DNA from: Bacteroidota bacterium
GTDB lineage: Bacteria; Bacteroidota; Bacteroidia; Flavobacteriales; Flavobacteriaceae
Length of the DNA stretch: 14,691 nt
Assembly: GCA_018656255.1 (NCBI GenBank)
Contig: JABHYI010000045.1
Span: 1 to 14,691, forward strand
Reading direction: 5' to 3'
Shown: in pieces, positions 6,939-14,415 of the stretch
How the letters are laid out: each line of letters opens with the position of its first letter
How positions within the stretch are numbered: position 1 is the stretch's first letter
Made by a program: the position numbers and the translations under genes
Notes under the pieces: model-generated
Databases searched by the model: none
Told to the model about the DNA's origin: nothing
Seen by the model: the letters and a program-made list of their open reading frames with translations, nothing else

Positions 6939-7985
6939 ATGTACCAACTAGAACAACCCATTTATTTTTATGTGCTATTTGCCTTACCGGCAATAATAGC
7001 GGTTTACTTGTTGGTGGTACTTTGGAAAAAAAGAGCGCAGCGTAGTTTTGCAAACAACACCTTGCTAGATGTGTTAAGCCCAAGTAGGTCCATCTTTAAA
7101 GGAAGTTTAAAACTTGTGCTTGCATTACTGGTTTTGGCATGTATGAGCTTTGCTTTAGTGAATCCAAAAATTGGAACGAAACTCGAGACGGTAAAAAGAG
7201 AAGGTGTTGATGTTGTATTTGCCCTGGATGTATCAACAAGTATGCTAGCGGAAGATATAGCTCCCAACCGTTTAGAAAAATCAAAACATTTAGTACGCCA
7301 GATAATTAACACTCTTGCCGGAGATAGAATTGGAATTATTGGCTACGCTGGTAGTGCATTTCCGCAGGTGCCAATAACCACAGATTTTTCATCTGCACGT
7401 CTTTTTTTGTCTGGAATGAACACCAATATGGTAAGCTCTCAGGGTACTGCCATGACCCAGGCCATAGAAATGGCAGAAACCTACTACAATGACATTGAAC
7501 AAAAAAACAGGGTTTTATTTTTAATAAGCGATGGTGAAGATCATCAGGGAGACTATGCAAGTATTGCTGCTCAGGCTACTAAAAAAGGCATAAAAATTTA
7601 TACTATTGGAGTAGGAACCACAGCGGGAGCTAGAATTCCTTTAAAGCGCGCGGGTGTATTACAATCCTACAAGAGAGATCAAGACAACCAGGTGGTTATT
7701 ACCAAACTCAATAAAGAGACCTTGCAAGAGATTGCGCAGGCTGCAAATGGCGAGTATCTGGACGGCAGCAACACAAAAGAGCTTGTAGAGCAAGTACAAA
7801 ACATATTAGCAGGTATGGATAAAAAGGAGTTTGACGCAAAGCAATTTTCAGACTTTAAAGATCAGTTTCAATGGTTTTTGGCAGGCGCTTTATTATTTTT
7901 AGTACTTGATGTGTTACTTTTAGAGCGCAAAACCAAATGGATCAACAAACTCAATTTGTTTAATCAACAAAAAACAGATTCGTAA
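6939..7985 (+). CDS. batB: BatB, membrane-anchored VWA-domain protein
   Basis: A 348-residue paralogue of BatA with the same plan: N-terminal membrane segments (about 8-28 and 56-74), a VWA domain (about 88-300), and a C-terminal helix (about 313-334) followed by a short basic tail. The metal site is intact: D-V-S-T-S at 97-101, Thr170 in Q-G-T-A-M-T, and Asp198 in L-I-S-D-G-E-D. Shared with BatA are the P-N-R-L-E motif after the first site and G-D-R-I-G-I-I-G-Y-A-G (D-R-I-G-L-V-E-Y-A-G in BatA), consistent with an old tandem duplication; the pair has diverged strongly elsewhere. The stop codon overlaps the start of batC by one base (TAATG). Keeping two linked VWA proteins with full metal sites suggests a heteromeric assembly, which is an inference. 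Confidence 0.95.
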   Translation: MYQLEQPIYFYVLFALPAIIAVYLLVVLWKKRAQRSFANNTLLDVLSPSRSIFKGSLKLVLALLVLACMSFALVNPKIGTKLETVKREGVDVVFALDVSTSMLAEDIAPNRLEKSKHLVRQIINTLAGDRIGIIGYAGSAFPQVPITTDFSSARLFLSGMNTNMVSSQGTAMTQAIEMAETYYNDIEQKNRVLFLISDGEDHQGDYASIAAQATKKGIKIYTIGVGTTAGARIPLKRAGVLQSYKRDQDNQVVITKLNKETLQEIAQAANGEYLDGSNTKELVEQVQNILAGMDKKEFDAKQFSDFKDQFQWFLAGALLFLVLDVLLLERKTKWINKLNLFNQQKTDS

Positions 7986-8875
7986 TGTCTTATAGCTTAA
8001 AAAACACATACCACACATATATTGGCAACAGCCATCATAAAACATTTTTAAAACGAACTTGTTTGTATATCATCATAGTATGTAGCGCTATACAAATGAG
8101 ATCACAGACCAAGGTTTCTAAGGTCTTAGAACAAGATGCCATCCAGGCAGCCCTGCATCTAAGCCAAGGCGCTCTTGCCATAGAAAACAATGAATTTATT
8201 ACTGGCGAAGTTGCTTACAGGAAAGCCATCGCCATTGAGGAGAATAAGGCAACAGGAAGCTACAATTTAGGAAACGCATACTACAAAAACAGTAAAAACG
8301 AAGAGGCGCTTAGTAGGTTTGTAGATGCAGCAAAAGTTGCAACTACTAAACCACAAGCCCACCAAGCTTTCCATAACTTAGGAAATGCACTGATGAACCA
8401 AAAAGAATATTCTGGAGCAGTTGAGGCTTATAAAAATGCCCTTAGAAATAATCCCTCTGATGATCAAAGCCGCTACAACTTAGCCCTAGCTAAAGATCTG
8501 TTAGAGAAAAACCCACCACAAGAAGGGGAGGATGATCAAGACAAAGATCAAGACAACCAAGACAAAAAAGACCAGCAAGATAAAAAGGACGACCAAGATA
8601 AAGACCAAGACCAAGAAAAAGATCCTAAGGACAACCAAGATCCAGAAGACAAAAAAGGGGATGAGCAAGAAGACAAAAAAGAGCCGCAAGAACCTAAAGA
8701 CCCTAAAGACGAGCAGGCAAAACAACAGCAACAGCAGCCTGCTGATGGGCAGTTGTCTCCTCAACAGGTGAAAAACCTGCTTGAGTCTATGAACAATCAA
8801 GAAAAGAAAGTTCAAGACAAAATCAATGCAAAAAAACAAAAGGGCGTAAAAATAAAATCTGAAAAAGATTGGTAA
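7985..8875 (+). CDS. batC: BatC, TPR protein with a long charged Asp/Lys/Gln tract
   Basis: A 296-residue envelope protein. A hydrophobic segment at about 26-36 looks like a signal peptide or membrane anchor after an unusually long N-terminal stretch of about 24 residues. TPR repeats fill about 52-172 (Y-N-L-G-N-A-Y-Y at 93-100, H-N-L-G-N-A-L-M at 130-137, and N-P-S-D-D-Q-S-R-Y-N-L-A near 156-167). Residues 178-251 are a low-complexity run of D, Q, K and E, then a Q-rich stretch. A more ordered tail, S-P-Q-Q-V-K-N-L-L-E through K-S-E-K-D-W (258-296), ends the protein. The ATG overlaps the batB stop by one base. TPR domains bind other proteins, so a scaffold role in the Bat complex is likely. 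The charged tract is probably disordered and could span the periplasm or bind metals; this is inference. Confidence 0.92.
   Translation: MSYSLKNTYHTYIGNSHHKTFLKRTCLYIIIVCSAIQMRSQTKVSKVLEQDAIQAALHLSQGALAIENNEFITGEVAYRKAIAIEENKATGSYNLGNAYYKNSKNEEALSRFVDAAKVATTKPQAHQAFHNLGNALMNQKEYSGAVEAYKNALRNNPSDDQSRYNLALAKDLLEKNPPQEGEDDQDKDQDNQDKKDQQDKKDDQDKDQDQEKDPKDNQDPEDKKGDEQEDKKEPQEPKDPKDEQAKQQQQQPADGQLSPQQVKNLLESMNNQEKKVQDKINAKKQKGVKIKSEKDW
8524..8740 (+). repeat. Low-complexity A/G-rich repeats coding for the BatC charged tract
   Basis: Imperfect repeats of GACCAAGA / GATAAAGA-type units encode D-Q-D-K and D-K-K-D motifs, followed by a short CAG/CAA run for glutamines near 8721-8740. The strand bias (purines on the plus strand) keeps several other frames open, which produces misleading long frames on both strands. 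Such tracts tend to change length between strains. Confidence 0.7.
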
Positions 8876-8876
8876 C

Positions 8877-10658
8877 ATGAACAGACAAAAACACATATGG
8901 TTTGTTTTTTTTGTTGTGTTATTTGCCTTCACATCACAAGCACAGGTCACCTTTGAAACAAAAGTGAGTCGCAAAAAATTGGGCCTCAATGAGCGAGTTC
9001 GGGTAGATTTTGTAATGAATGCTGATGGCGATGATTTTAATCCGCCAAGTTTTGAGGGATTTAGGGTTGTAGGAGGTCCAAACCAATCTATTAGCAATTC
9101 TTATATCAATAGAAAGCGCACTTATTCTAAAACCTACTCTTATTTTTTATCACCCCTCAAACAGGGTAATTTGCGTATAGGCAAAGCTTCTATTTATGTT
9201 TCTGGAGAAACCTACACCACGTCCTCTATAACTCTTGAGATTACTCCAGCGGTAAAAACACCCTCAGATGGCTTGGGTAATAATCCAGAGGTCATAGCAG
9301 AGCAAAACGTGCATCTAGTAGCCGAAATCTCAAACCCTACTCCTTATCTTAACCAGCGTATAACAATTGTATATAAGCTATATGTTTCTAATAATGTGAG
9401 CATTACCAGTCAATGGCGAGAAATAAATTCTCCTAGATATGCTGATTTTTGGAGTAAAAATATTGACAGTCAAAAACTGAATTTATTTGAAGGAAAATAC
9501 CAAGGGGAGGACTACAGGTATGTTGTTTTGAAAACCACTGTGTTGTATCCTCAAAAAACCGGACCTCTTGAAATTGAACCTCTAACGTTGGATGTACCTA
9601 TTGACGTGCCTGGGAAAAGACGCAACATCTTTGGAAGAAGTCTTACAACAAGAGTTAATAAAACCATCTCTGCAGGAAAAAGAACCATTACTGTAAAACC
9701 CCTACCAATAAAAGATCGCCCAGATAATTTTACTGGAGCTGTGGGAGATTTCACTTTCAGTGTAACGCCAAACAAAAAGTTCTTAGAGGTAGATCAGGCT
9801 CTTGAATTATCTCTTACCGTTTCTGGTAAAGGAAATCTAAACACCCTCTCTCTACCGAGCCTAAAAGTGCCAAGTACCTTGGAGGTGTATGAGCCGCAGC
9901 GTAAAGAAAATATCCGCACAAGAGCCTCAGGAATAAGCGGGTCTATTTCTCAAACCTATACGTTGGTGCCTCAAAATAAAGGTACCTATCCCATCAGCCC
10001 CATTTCTTTTTCTTTTTTCAATCCAGATACTCAAACCTACCAGAGTGTTTCCTCTGAGCAGATTGTTATAAGGGTAACAGCAGGATCTGCGACAAAACAA
10101 GACCCAACCATAGCACAAACGCAAACCAAGAAACCCCAACCTCTTATTATCGAGGAGCGCTTTAGATATATAAAATTGAATGCAGATTTAAGCCCTATTG
10201 CTTCGTCCCACTTTTTTAAATCTAAACTGTTTTGGGGACTACTCTTTGGCCCCTTGGGGCTTATCCCACTGTTTGTTTTACTTGGTAAAAAGTACAGGTC
10301 TATGCGTGCAGATGTTCAGGGACTTAAATTGCGAAAGGCCAATAGAATGGCTCGTAAATATTTGGTAGAAGCAAGGAAAAACAAACACAATAAAGCAATT
10401 TTTTATGAGGCTCTGGAGCGTTCTCTGCACAACTATTTAAAAGCCAGATTAGATATACAAACAACACAGATCAGTAAAGAGCGTATAGCAAAGTTGCTTC
10501 TAGAGAGAAAAGTAGCAGCCATGGCAGTTTTGGATTTTGAAAAATTATTAAAAAGCTGCGAACTTGCAAGATACACTCCCACAAGTGATGTGGCTATAAA
10601 GCAAGATTATAAAAAAGCTATTGATACTATTTCACTAATTGATAAACAAATACAATAA
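8877..10658 (+). CDS. batD: BatD, oxygen-tolerance family membrane protein
   Basis: A 593-residue BatD-family protein with signal peptide (1-22, ending S-Q-A-Q), a large periplasmic part made of repeated beta-sandwich (Ig-like) modules (about 24-400), one TM segment (about 449-470), and a cytoplasmic helical tail (471-593) with several basic residues. The family hallmarks are the N-terminal F-E-T-K-V-S-R-K-K-L-G-L-N-E segment, the early G-G-P-N-Q-S-I-S-N-S-Y, and the F-T-G-A-V-G-D-F motif at 285-292, which opens a second module. The ATG is 1 nt after the batC stop. The layout suggests a periplasmic scaffold anchored in the inner membrane. The shorter BatD-like protein at 4256-5941 in the same operon shares the general plan but not obvious sequence. 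Family assignment is firm; molecular role is unknown. Confidence 0.94.
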   Translation: MNRQKHIWFVFFVVLFAFTSQAQVTFETKVSRKKLGLNERVRVDFVMNADGDDFNPPSFEGFRVVGGPNQSISNSYINRKRTYSKTYSYFLSPLKQGNLRIGKASIYVSGETYTTSSITLEITPAVKTPSDGLGNNPEVIAEQNVHLVAEISNPTPYLNQRITIVYKLYVSNNVSITSQWREINSPRYADFWSKNIDSQKLNLFEGKYQGEDYRYVVLKTTVLYPQKTGPLEIEPLTLDVPIDVPGKRRNIFGRSLTTRVNKTISAGKRTITVKPLPIKDRPDNFTGAVGDFTFSVTPNKKFLEVDQALELSLTVSGKGNLNTLSLPSLKVPSTLEVYEPQRKENIRTRASGISGSISQTYTLVPQNKGTYPISPISFSFFNPDTQTYQSVSSEQIVIRVTAGSATKQDPTIAQTQTKKPQPLIIEERFRYIKLNADLSPIASSHFFKSKLFWGLLFGPLGLIPLFVLLGKKYRSMRADVQGLKLRKANRMARKYLVEARKNKHNKAIFYEALERSLHNYLKARLDIQTTQISKERIAKLLLERKVAAMAVLDFEKLLKSCELARYTPTSDVAIKQDYKKAIDTISLIDKQIQ

Positions 10659-10667
10659 GATAAGAAG

Positions 10668-11417
10668 ATGAAATGTTTAGTAAAGTTTTATGTGTTTTTC
10701 ATCCTATTTAGTATCCAGGGTCAAGCTCAGGGGCTTTTTAATGAGGCCGCTCAAAACTATAAAAACGAAGCCTACAAAAAGGCTATTGAACAATGGAATT
10801 CCATTTTAGACAACGGTCAACATAGCGCCGCCTTGTATTATAACATTGCCAATGCACATTACAAGCTAAACCAAGTGGGCCCAAGTATATATTACTATGA
10901 AAAAGCTCTCGCTCTAGCGCCTAATGACGCCCAGATTAAAACAAATCTCACCTTTGCCCAAAACGCTAAAGTTGATGCTATAACCCCGTTACCAAAAACA
11001 ATTTTTTCTAAATGGTATACTACAATAGCAAGCCAATTTACTTTTGATGGATGGGCGTTATTGGCCGTGTTATTTAGTGGCCTATTCTCGATACTATTTT
11101 TAGGATATTATTTTGCAGGTGCAGAACAAAAAAAGAGACTGTTTTTCACAACAGCAATAATTTGTGGCTGTTTATTTGTGCTTGTATTTACCATGGCCTC
11201 TGTTAGCTATAAAGACCTGCAAAAAAATGTGTTTGCTATTGTTTTCTCAGAAGCTACAGATGTTAAATCTGAACCTAAAACTAACAGCGATACCATCTTT
11301 GTAATTCACGAGGGAACAAAAGTACAACTCCTAGAAACAGATGGTTTATGGACTCACGTAGCAATTGTAAATGGTGTAGAAGGATGGATGCCAAGCGCAG
11401 AGCTAAAGAAGTTGTAG
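10668..11417 (+). CDS. batE: BatE, TPR and SH3b membrane protein
   Basis: A 249-residue protein that closes the bat cluster. It has a signal peptide (about 1-21, ending A-Q), TPR repeats in the periplasmic part (about 24-100; Y-Y-N-I-A-N-A-H-Y-K and S-I-Y-Y-Y-E-K-A-L are clear), two TM segments (about 128-149 and 158-178), and a C-terminal bacterial SH3 domain (about 188-249) with the typical V-K-S-E-P, the H-E-G-T-K-V turn, and the final G-V-E-G-W-M-P. SH3b domains often bind peptidoglycan or peptides, which would place the end of the protein in the periplasm. The gene starts at the ATG at 10668, 9 nt after batD, with a purine-rich AAGAAG just before it. No convincing terminator follows, so transcription may run into the next small gene. 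Confidence 0.93.
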   Translation: MKCLVKFYVFFILFSIQGQAQGLFNEAAQNYKNEAYKKAIEQWNSILDNGQHSAALYYNIANAHYKLNQVGPSIYYYEKALALAPNDAQIKTNLTFAQNAKVDAITPLPKTIFSKWYTTIASQFTFDGWALLAVLFSGLFSILFLGYYFAGAEQKKRLFFTTAIICGCLFVLVFTMASVSYKDLQKNVFAIVFSEATDVKSEPKTNSDTIFVIHEGTKVQLLETDGLWTHVAIVNGVEGWMPSAELKKL

Positions 11418-11453
11418 CTTTTATGCTTTTTTAACAAAAACATTTATCTTATA

Positions 11454-11771
11454 TTGAGGTACAACAATTTAGCCTCAAGCGTGCAATCAAAAAGTTTTCT
11501 ATTTCTGCTTCTTTTTACCTTCTGCTTGGCGGCGCCCATTGCAATGCAATGTTGTTTTCACAGCTCAGATATTACGTCTTTTTTAGCACAAGAAGAAGAA
11601 TCTAAAACAGATACCTTTGAGTTAGAAACAGAAAAAATAGCAGAAAAAGTGTTAGTTTCTATAAAACCACTTAAGGGTCAAGGGTTATTGAAAAAACCCT
11701 TTGAGACAGGATCTATCTACTGGAATACCATATATACAGAGCCAACCGCTCCTCCTCCTAAAAAGCTATAA
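11454..11771 (+). CDS. Small secreted protein of unknown function
   Basis: I cannot assign this to a characterised family. The frame from TTG at 11454 gives 105 residues; a GTG at 11481 gives 96 and a more compact signal peptide, and may be the true start. A hydrophobic N-terminal segment (L-F-L-L-L-F-T-F-C-L-A-A-P-I-A) looks like a signal sequence. A Cys-Cys pair then appears (M-Q-C-C-F-H), followed by an acidic stretch (A-Q-E-E-E-S-K), a mixed middle, and a proline-rich end, P-T-A-P-P-P-K-K-L. It lies 36 nt after batE and about 100 nt before the SulP gene. From memory, short secreted proteins with an acidic E-E-E segment and a terminal P-P-P occur near SulP genes in other flavobacteria, but I cannot verify this here. 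It could be part of the bat transcript or the start of a sulP unit. Confidence 0.55.
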   Translation: MRYNNLASSVQSKSFLFLLLFTFCLAAPIAMQCCFHSSDITSFLAQEEESKTDTFELETEKIAEKVLVSIKPLKGQGLLKKPFETGSIYWNTIYTEPTAPPPKKL

Positions 11772-11867
11772 TCCTCAGGGCATAGTATTCTCCATTACAA
11801 ATTAAAAAAAAGATTGCTTTTAATTAAAAGGCAGTTTACTGTATTTCAAAAACTAAAAACAAATTAT

Positions 11868-13718
11868 ATGTTTAAAAATATATTTAAAAATTTTCAGGGT
11901 AATTTATTTGGAGGTATTACTGCAGGGATTGTTGCCTTACCATTGGCACTGGCCTTTGGGGTACAATCTGGTCTTGGGCCAAGTGCAGGACTATATGGTG
12001 CAATTATGATTGGGTTTTTTGCATCTCTTTTTGGCGGAACAAATACACAGATATCTGGCCCAACGGCACCAATGACAGCTGTATCTATGGTGATTATAGC
12101 CGGTATTGTTGCTACCAATAATGGAGACTTAGACCTGGCCTTGCCTTTTATTTTGTTGGTGTTTTTATTGGCAGGCTTGTTTCAGATTATATTAGGGGTT
12201 TTAGGTTTTGGAAAATATATAAAATACATACCATATCCCGTAGTTTCTGGTTTTATGACCGCCATAGGAGTTATTATTTTGGTCACACAATTACTGCCAA
12301 TGGTAGGTTATTATACTACAGATGACACCCAATTTATTGATTCTTTTAAACCCCAAGCGCAAGAAGTGCTGCTTGATAAAATTTTAAAAGACGAGGCTGG
12401 AGAAGGTATCCTAGTACTTGAAAATTTTAAAGAAACAGTTGTGAGGGCAGAGAAAATTACTCCAAATGAAATAACTGCAGAAGCTACTATTCTTGCCAAA
12501 ACAGCAGGGTCTGGAGTATTAGGCGCTTTAAAAAGATTTCCAAGTGCTTTGGGGCAAATACAGTGGTTAGAATTTATGTTAGCTCTAGCTACTATCTTTA
12601 TTATTTTTGGCTTTAAAAAAATAACCACCAAAGTACCTAGTACATTGGTTGCGCTATTGGTGGTTAGTTTGACGGCCTACTTTTTAAAATTAGACTACCG
12701 CCCTATTCAAGAAATTCCTTCTGGATTTCCAATACCCCACTTCGAAATGTTTACAAGTTTTAGCCTTGGACAAATATCACCTTATATATTTACAGCCCTC
12801 ACATTAGCATTTCTTGGGGCTATTGATTCCTTGCTGACCTCTGTGGTGGCAGATAACATGACAAAAACAAAACACAATCCTAACCAAGAATTAATTGGGC
12901 AAGGAATTGGGAATAGTATTGCTTCTATATTTGGAGGAATACCGGGAGCGGGAGCAACCATAAGAACCGTTGTTAACATAAATAGTGGTGGTACCACCAA
13001 ACTATCAGGTATGGTGGCCGCCATTGTTTTACTAGTTGTATTACTGGCATTAGGTCCTATTGCCTCTCAGATTCCTGCTGCTGTTTTGGCTGGAATTTTA
13101 GTAACTGTAGGTATTGGCGTTATGGATTATAAAGGCTTGAAAGCAATTCCTAAAATGCCACAAAGTGAAGTAATTATTATGCTTGTGGTTTTATTGTTAT
13201 CTGTTTTCTGGAACTTGGTCTTTGCCGTTGGTATTGGTCTTGTGCTTGCAGCATTAATTTTCATGAAAAAAATAGGCGATTCTGCAGCGAGCCGCTCTAA
13301 GGTTGTGTCTTTACAAAAAGCAGACGAGCTGCATCTCCCATGGGCAGATGAAATTATATTTCCGGATAATTTAAAACAACAAGTGTTTATAAAACGCATG
13401 GCTGGGCCACTATTTTTTGCCAACACAAGCGATTTTCAGGAACTTGCAAAACAAGTGCCAGATAGTGCAACTCACCTTATTATACGTATGGAGCGAGTAC
13501 CGTACATAGATCAATCTGGACTCTATGCTATGGAAGATCTTGTTTTGAGATTAAAACAAGCCGATGTAAAAGTATTGCTTGTGAACCTACCTCAGCAACC
13601 AAGAATGATGATGGAGAACATAGATATTATCCCTGATTTAATTTCAGATCTAGAAATATTTAAAGATTTTAAAGAGGCAATGGTGTACATTCAGGCCAAT
13701 AAAAATAGCCCTATGTAA
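11868..13718 (+). CDS. SulP-family anion transporter with STAS domain (possibly Na+/bicarbonate, BicA-like)
   Basis: A 616-residue inner-membrane SLC26/SulP transporter. The ATG at 11868 begins M-F-K-N-I-F-K-N-F-Q; an upstream TTG at 11814 would add an implausible leader. Core signatures are the early P-L-A-L-A-F-G segment, I-S-G-P-T-A-P-M at 62-69, G-A-I-D-S-L-L-T-S at 317-325 and G-A-G-A-T-I-R-T at 360-367. As I recall it, this pattern, with Asp320 and the S-L-L-T-S helix, is close to cyanobacterial BicA, a Na+-dependent bicarbonate carrier; sulfate remains an alternative. A cytosolic STAS domain covers about 505-612, with the D-Q-S-G site at 548-551. Residues about 150-230 form a long, partly charged insertion between membrane helices. 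No carbonic anhydrase gene is adjacent. The stop abuts the stop of the opposing cvpA gene. Confidence 0.93.
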   Translation: MFKNIFKNFQGNLFGGITAGIVALPLALAFGVQSGLGPSAGLYGAIMIGFFASLFGGTNTQISGPTAPMTAVSMVIIAGIVATNNGDLDLALPFILLVFLLAGLFQIILGVLGFGKYIKYIPYPVVSGFMTAIGVIILVTQLLPMVGYYTTDDTQFIDSFKPQAQEVLLDKILKDEAGEGILVLENFKETVVRAEKITPNEITAEATILAKTAGSGVLGALKRFPSALGQIQWLEFMLALATIFIIFGFKKITTKVPSTLVALLVVSLTAYFLKLDYRPIQEIPSGFPIPHFEMFTSFSLGQISPYIFTALTLAFLGAIDSLLTSVVADNMTKTKHNPNQELIGQGIGNSIASIFGGIPGAGATIRTVVNINSGGTTKLSGMVAAIVLLVVLLALGPIASQIPAAVLAGILVTVGIGVMDYKGLKAIPKMPQSEVIIMLVVLLLSVFWNLVFAVGIGLVLAALIFMKKIGDSAASRSKVVSLQKADELHLPWADEIIFPDNLKQQVFIKRMAGPLFFANTSDFQELAKQVPDSATHLIIRMERVPYIDQSGLYAMEDLVLRLKQADVKVLLVNLPQQPRMMMENIDIIPDLISDLEIFKDFKEAMVYIQANKNSPM

Positions 13719-14267
13719 TTATTCTGAGCTAGTTTCTTCCTCAGAAGGCTCACTATCTTGAGTATTTTTTTGAAGCTTGTCTACCTCCTCTATAATGTTT
13801 GGCAATAACAAGGGGCCAATTGCGGCAACGGGCTGGTAAAGTAGAGATGATTCTTTCTTTTGAGAGGGTATAAGTAGCCCGCTGATGTTGGTAGATGCGT
13901 TTAAAAACATAAAAATAACACTACAAATAAAAGCTATTTTTAAGGTATTAAATAATCCCCCAAGTAGTTTGTTAACGAGTCCTAAGGCTGCAAAATCTGC
14001 AATTTTTGTAAGAATTTTTCCTGCAAGATTCACCACAATCAATATAATTAAAAAGGTAACTCCAAAGGCGGTTAGGTTGATTATCTCGGGACTCCACTGT
14101 AGGGTTTTAGATAATAGATTTGCTGCAAAATAAGAAAAATGAATAGCTCCATACACACCTACAATTAATCCAATTAAGGAGGCAAGAGTAGCAAAAAGCC
14201 CTTTTCTTATTCCTCGGTAAAAAGCATAAATGAGTATAATGCCTAGAATGATGTCAATACTATTCAT
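13719..14267 (-). CDS. CvpA-family membrane protein
   Basis: A 182-residue inner-membrane protein of the CvpA family (named for its role in colicin V production in E. coli; in other bacteria linked to envelope stress and bile tolerance, with no known biochemical activity). Four membrane segments are visible at about 3-18, 25-43, 65-84 and 104-124. The G-I-R-K-G-L segment in the first loop and S-L-L-Y-Q-P-V-A near 141-148 are typical of the family. The C-terminal 25 residues are strongly acidic (E, S, D rich) and probably disordered. I start it at the ATG (complement of 14265-14267), giving M-N-S-I-D-I-I-L-G-I; the upstream TTG at 14315 would add 16 residues of unlikely sequence and overlaps a promoter-like site. 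It is divergent from the last gene and convergent with the SulP gene. Confidence 0.93.
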   Translation of the reverse strand: MNSIDIILGIILIYAFYRGIRKGLFATLASLIGLIVGVYGAIHFSYFAANLLSKTLQWSPEIINLTAFGVTFLIILIVVNLAGKILTKIADFAALGLVNKLLGGLFNTLKIAFICSVIFMFLNASTNISGLLIPSQKKESSLLYQPVAAIGPLLLPNIIEEVDKLQKNTQDSEPSEEETSSE

Positions 14268-14284
14268 GAAAGTTTGTTTTGGTT

Positions 14285-14315
14285 TAAAGATATAAAAACA
14301 CAGAGTATGAACCAA
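14285..14315 (-). promoter_or_regulatory. Candidate promoter for the cvpA-family gene
   Basis: On the minus strand, TTG (complement of 14313-14315), a 20-base spacer and TATCTTTA (complement of 14285-14292) fit the Bacteroidota pattern TTG-N(17-23)-TAnnTTTG with one mismatch. Transcription would start near 14280, about 12 nt before the ATG. Confidence 0.35.
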
Positions 14316-14353
14316 TGGTTAGTTTTTAAAGCTTTTTAAAACAAAGAAGTTAC

Positions 14354-14408
14354 CTTTACAAAAAAGTATATACTAGGTGCAGATACCCGTATGGCACCTT
14401 TTGTAAAG
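14354..14408. repeat. Nested inverted repeat just before the last gene
   Basis: Outer arms CTTTACAAAA (14354-14363) and TTTTGTAAAG (14399-14408) are perfectly complementary over 10 bp. Inside them lie AGGTGC (14375-14380) and GCACCT (14394-14399), a 6-bp GC-rich stem, and within that ATAC (14383-14386) and GTAT (14389-14392). An 8-bp palindrome, GTATATAC, occupies 14366-14373. T14399 belongs to both stems, so only nine outer pairs can form together with the inner stem. The structure ends 7 nt before the ATG at 14416. It could be an RNA leader hairpin or a protein-binding site. Confidence 0.5.
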
Positions 14409-14415
14409 ACGATAT

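Noticed and set aside
8501..9097. Long minus-strand open frame opposite batC and batD
   Set aside because: It is opened by the purine-biased repeats of batC, is rich in Leu/Phe/Val from reversed Lys/Asp codons, and lies opposite clearly real genes.
2293..11417. Reading the AAA+/VWA cluster as a new defence or gas-vesicle/chelatase-like system
   Set aside because: Gene order and family signatures match the known Bacteroidota moxR-batABCDE cluster; there are no nuclease, toxin or phage-associated genes nearby.
11416..11432. Possible intrinsic terminator after batE (AGC...GCT followed by six T)
   Set aside because: The stem is only 3 bp, too weak to call a terminator.
11817..11830. 14-bp perfect palindrome CTTTTAATTAAAAG before the SulP gene
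   Set aside because: Such an AT-only core palindrome is expected by chance in a 15-kb AT-rich window; no T-run or promoter match sits beside it in a way that supports a terminator or operator.
14351..14358. TACCTTTA as a -7 promoter box for the last gene
   Set aside because: One mismatch to TAnnTTTG and no TTG at the right distance upstream; not strong enough to annotate.
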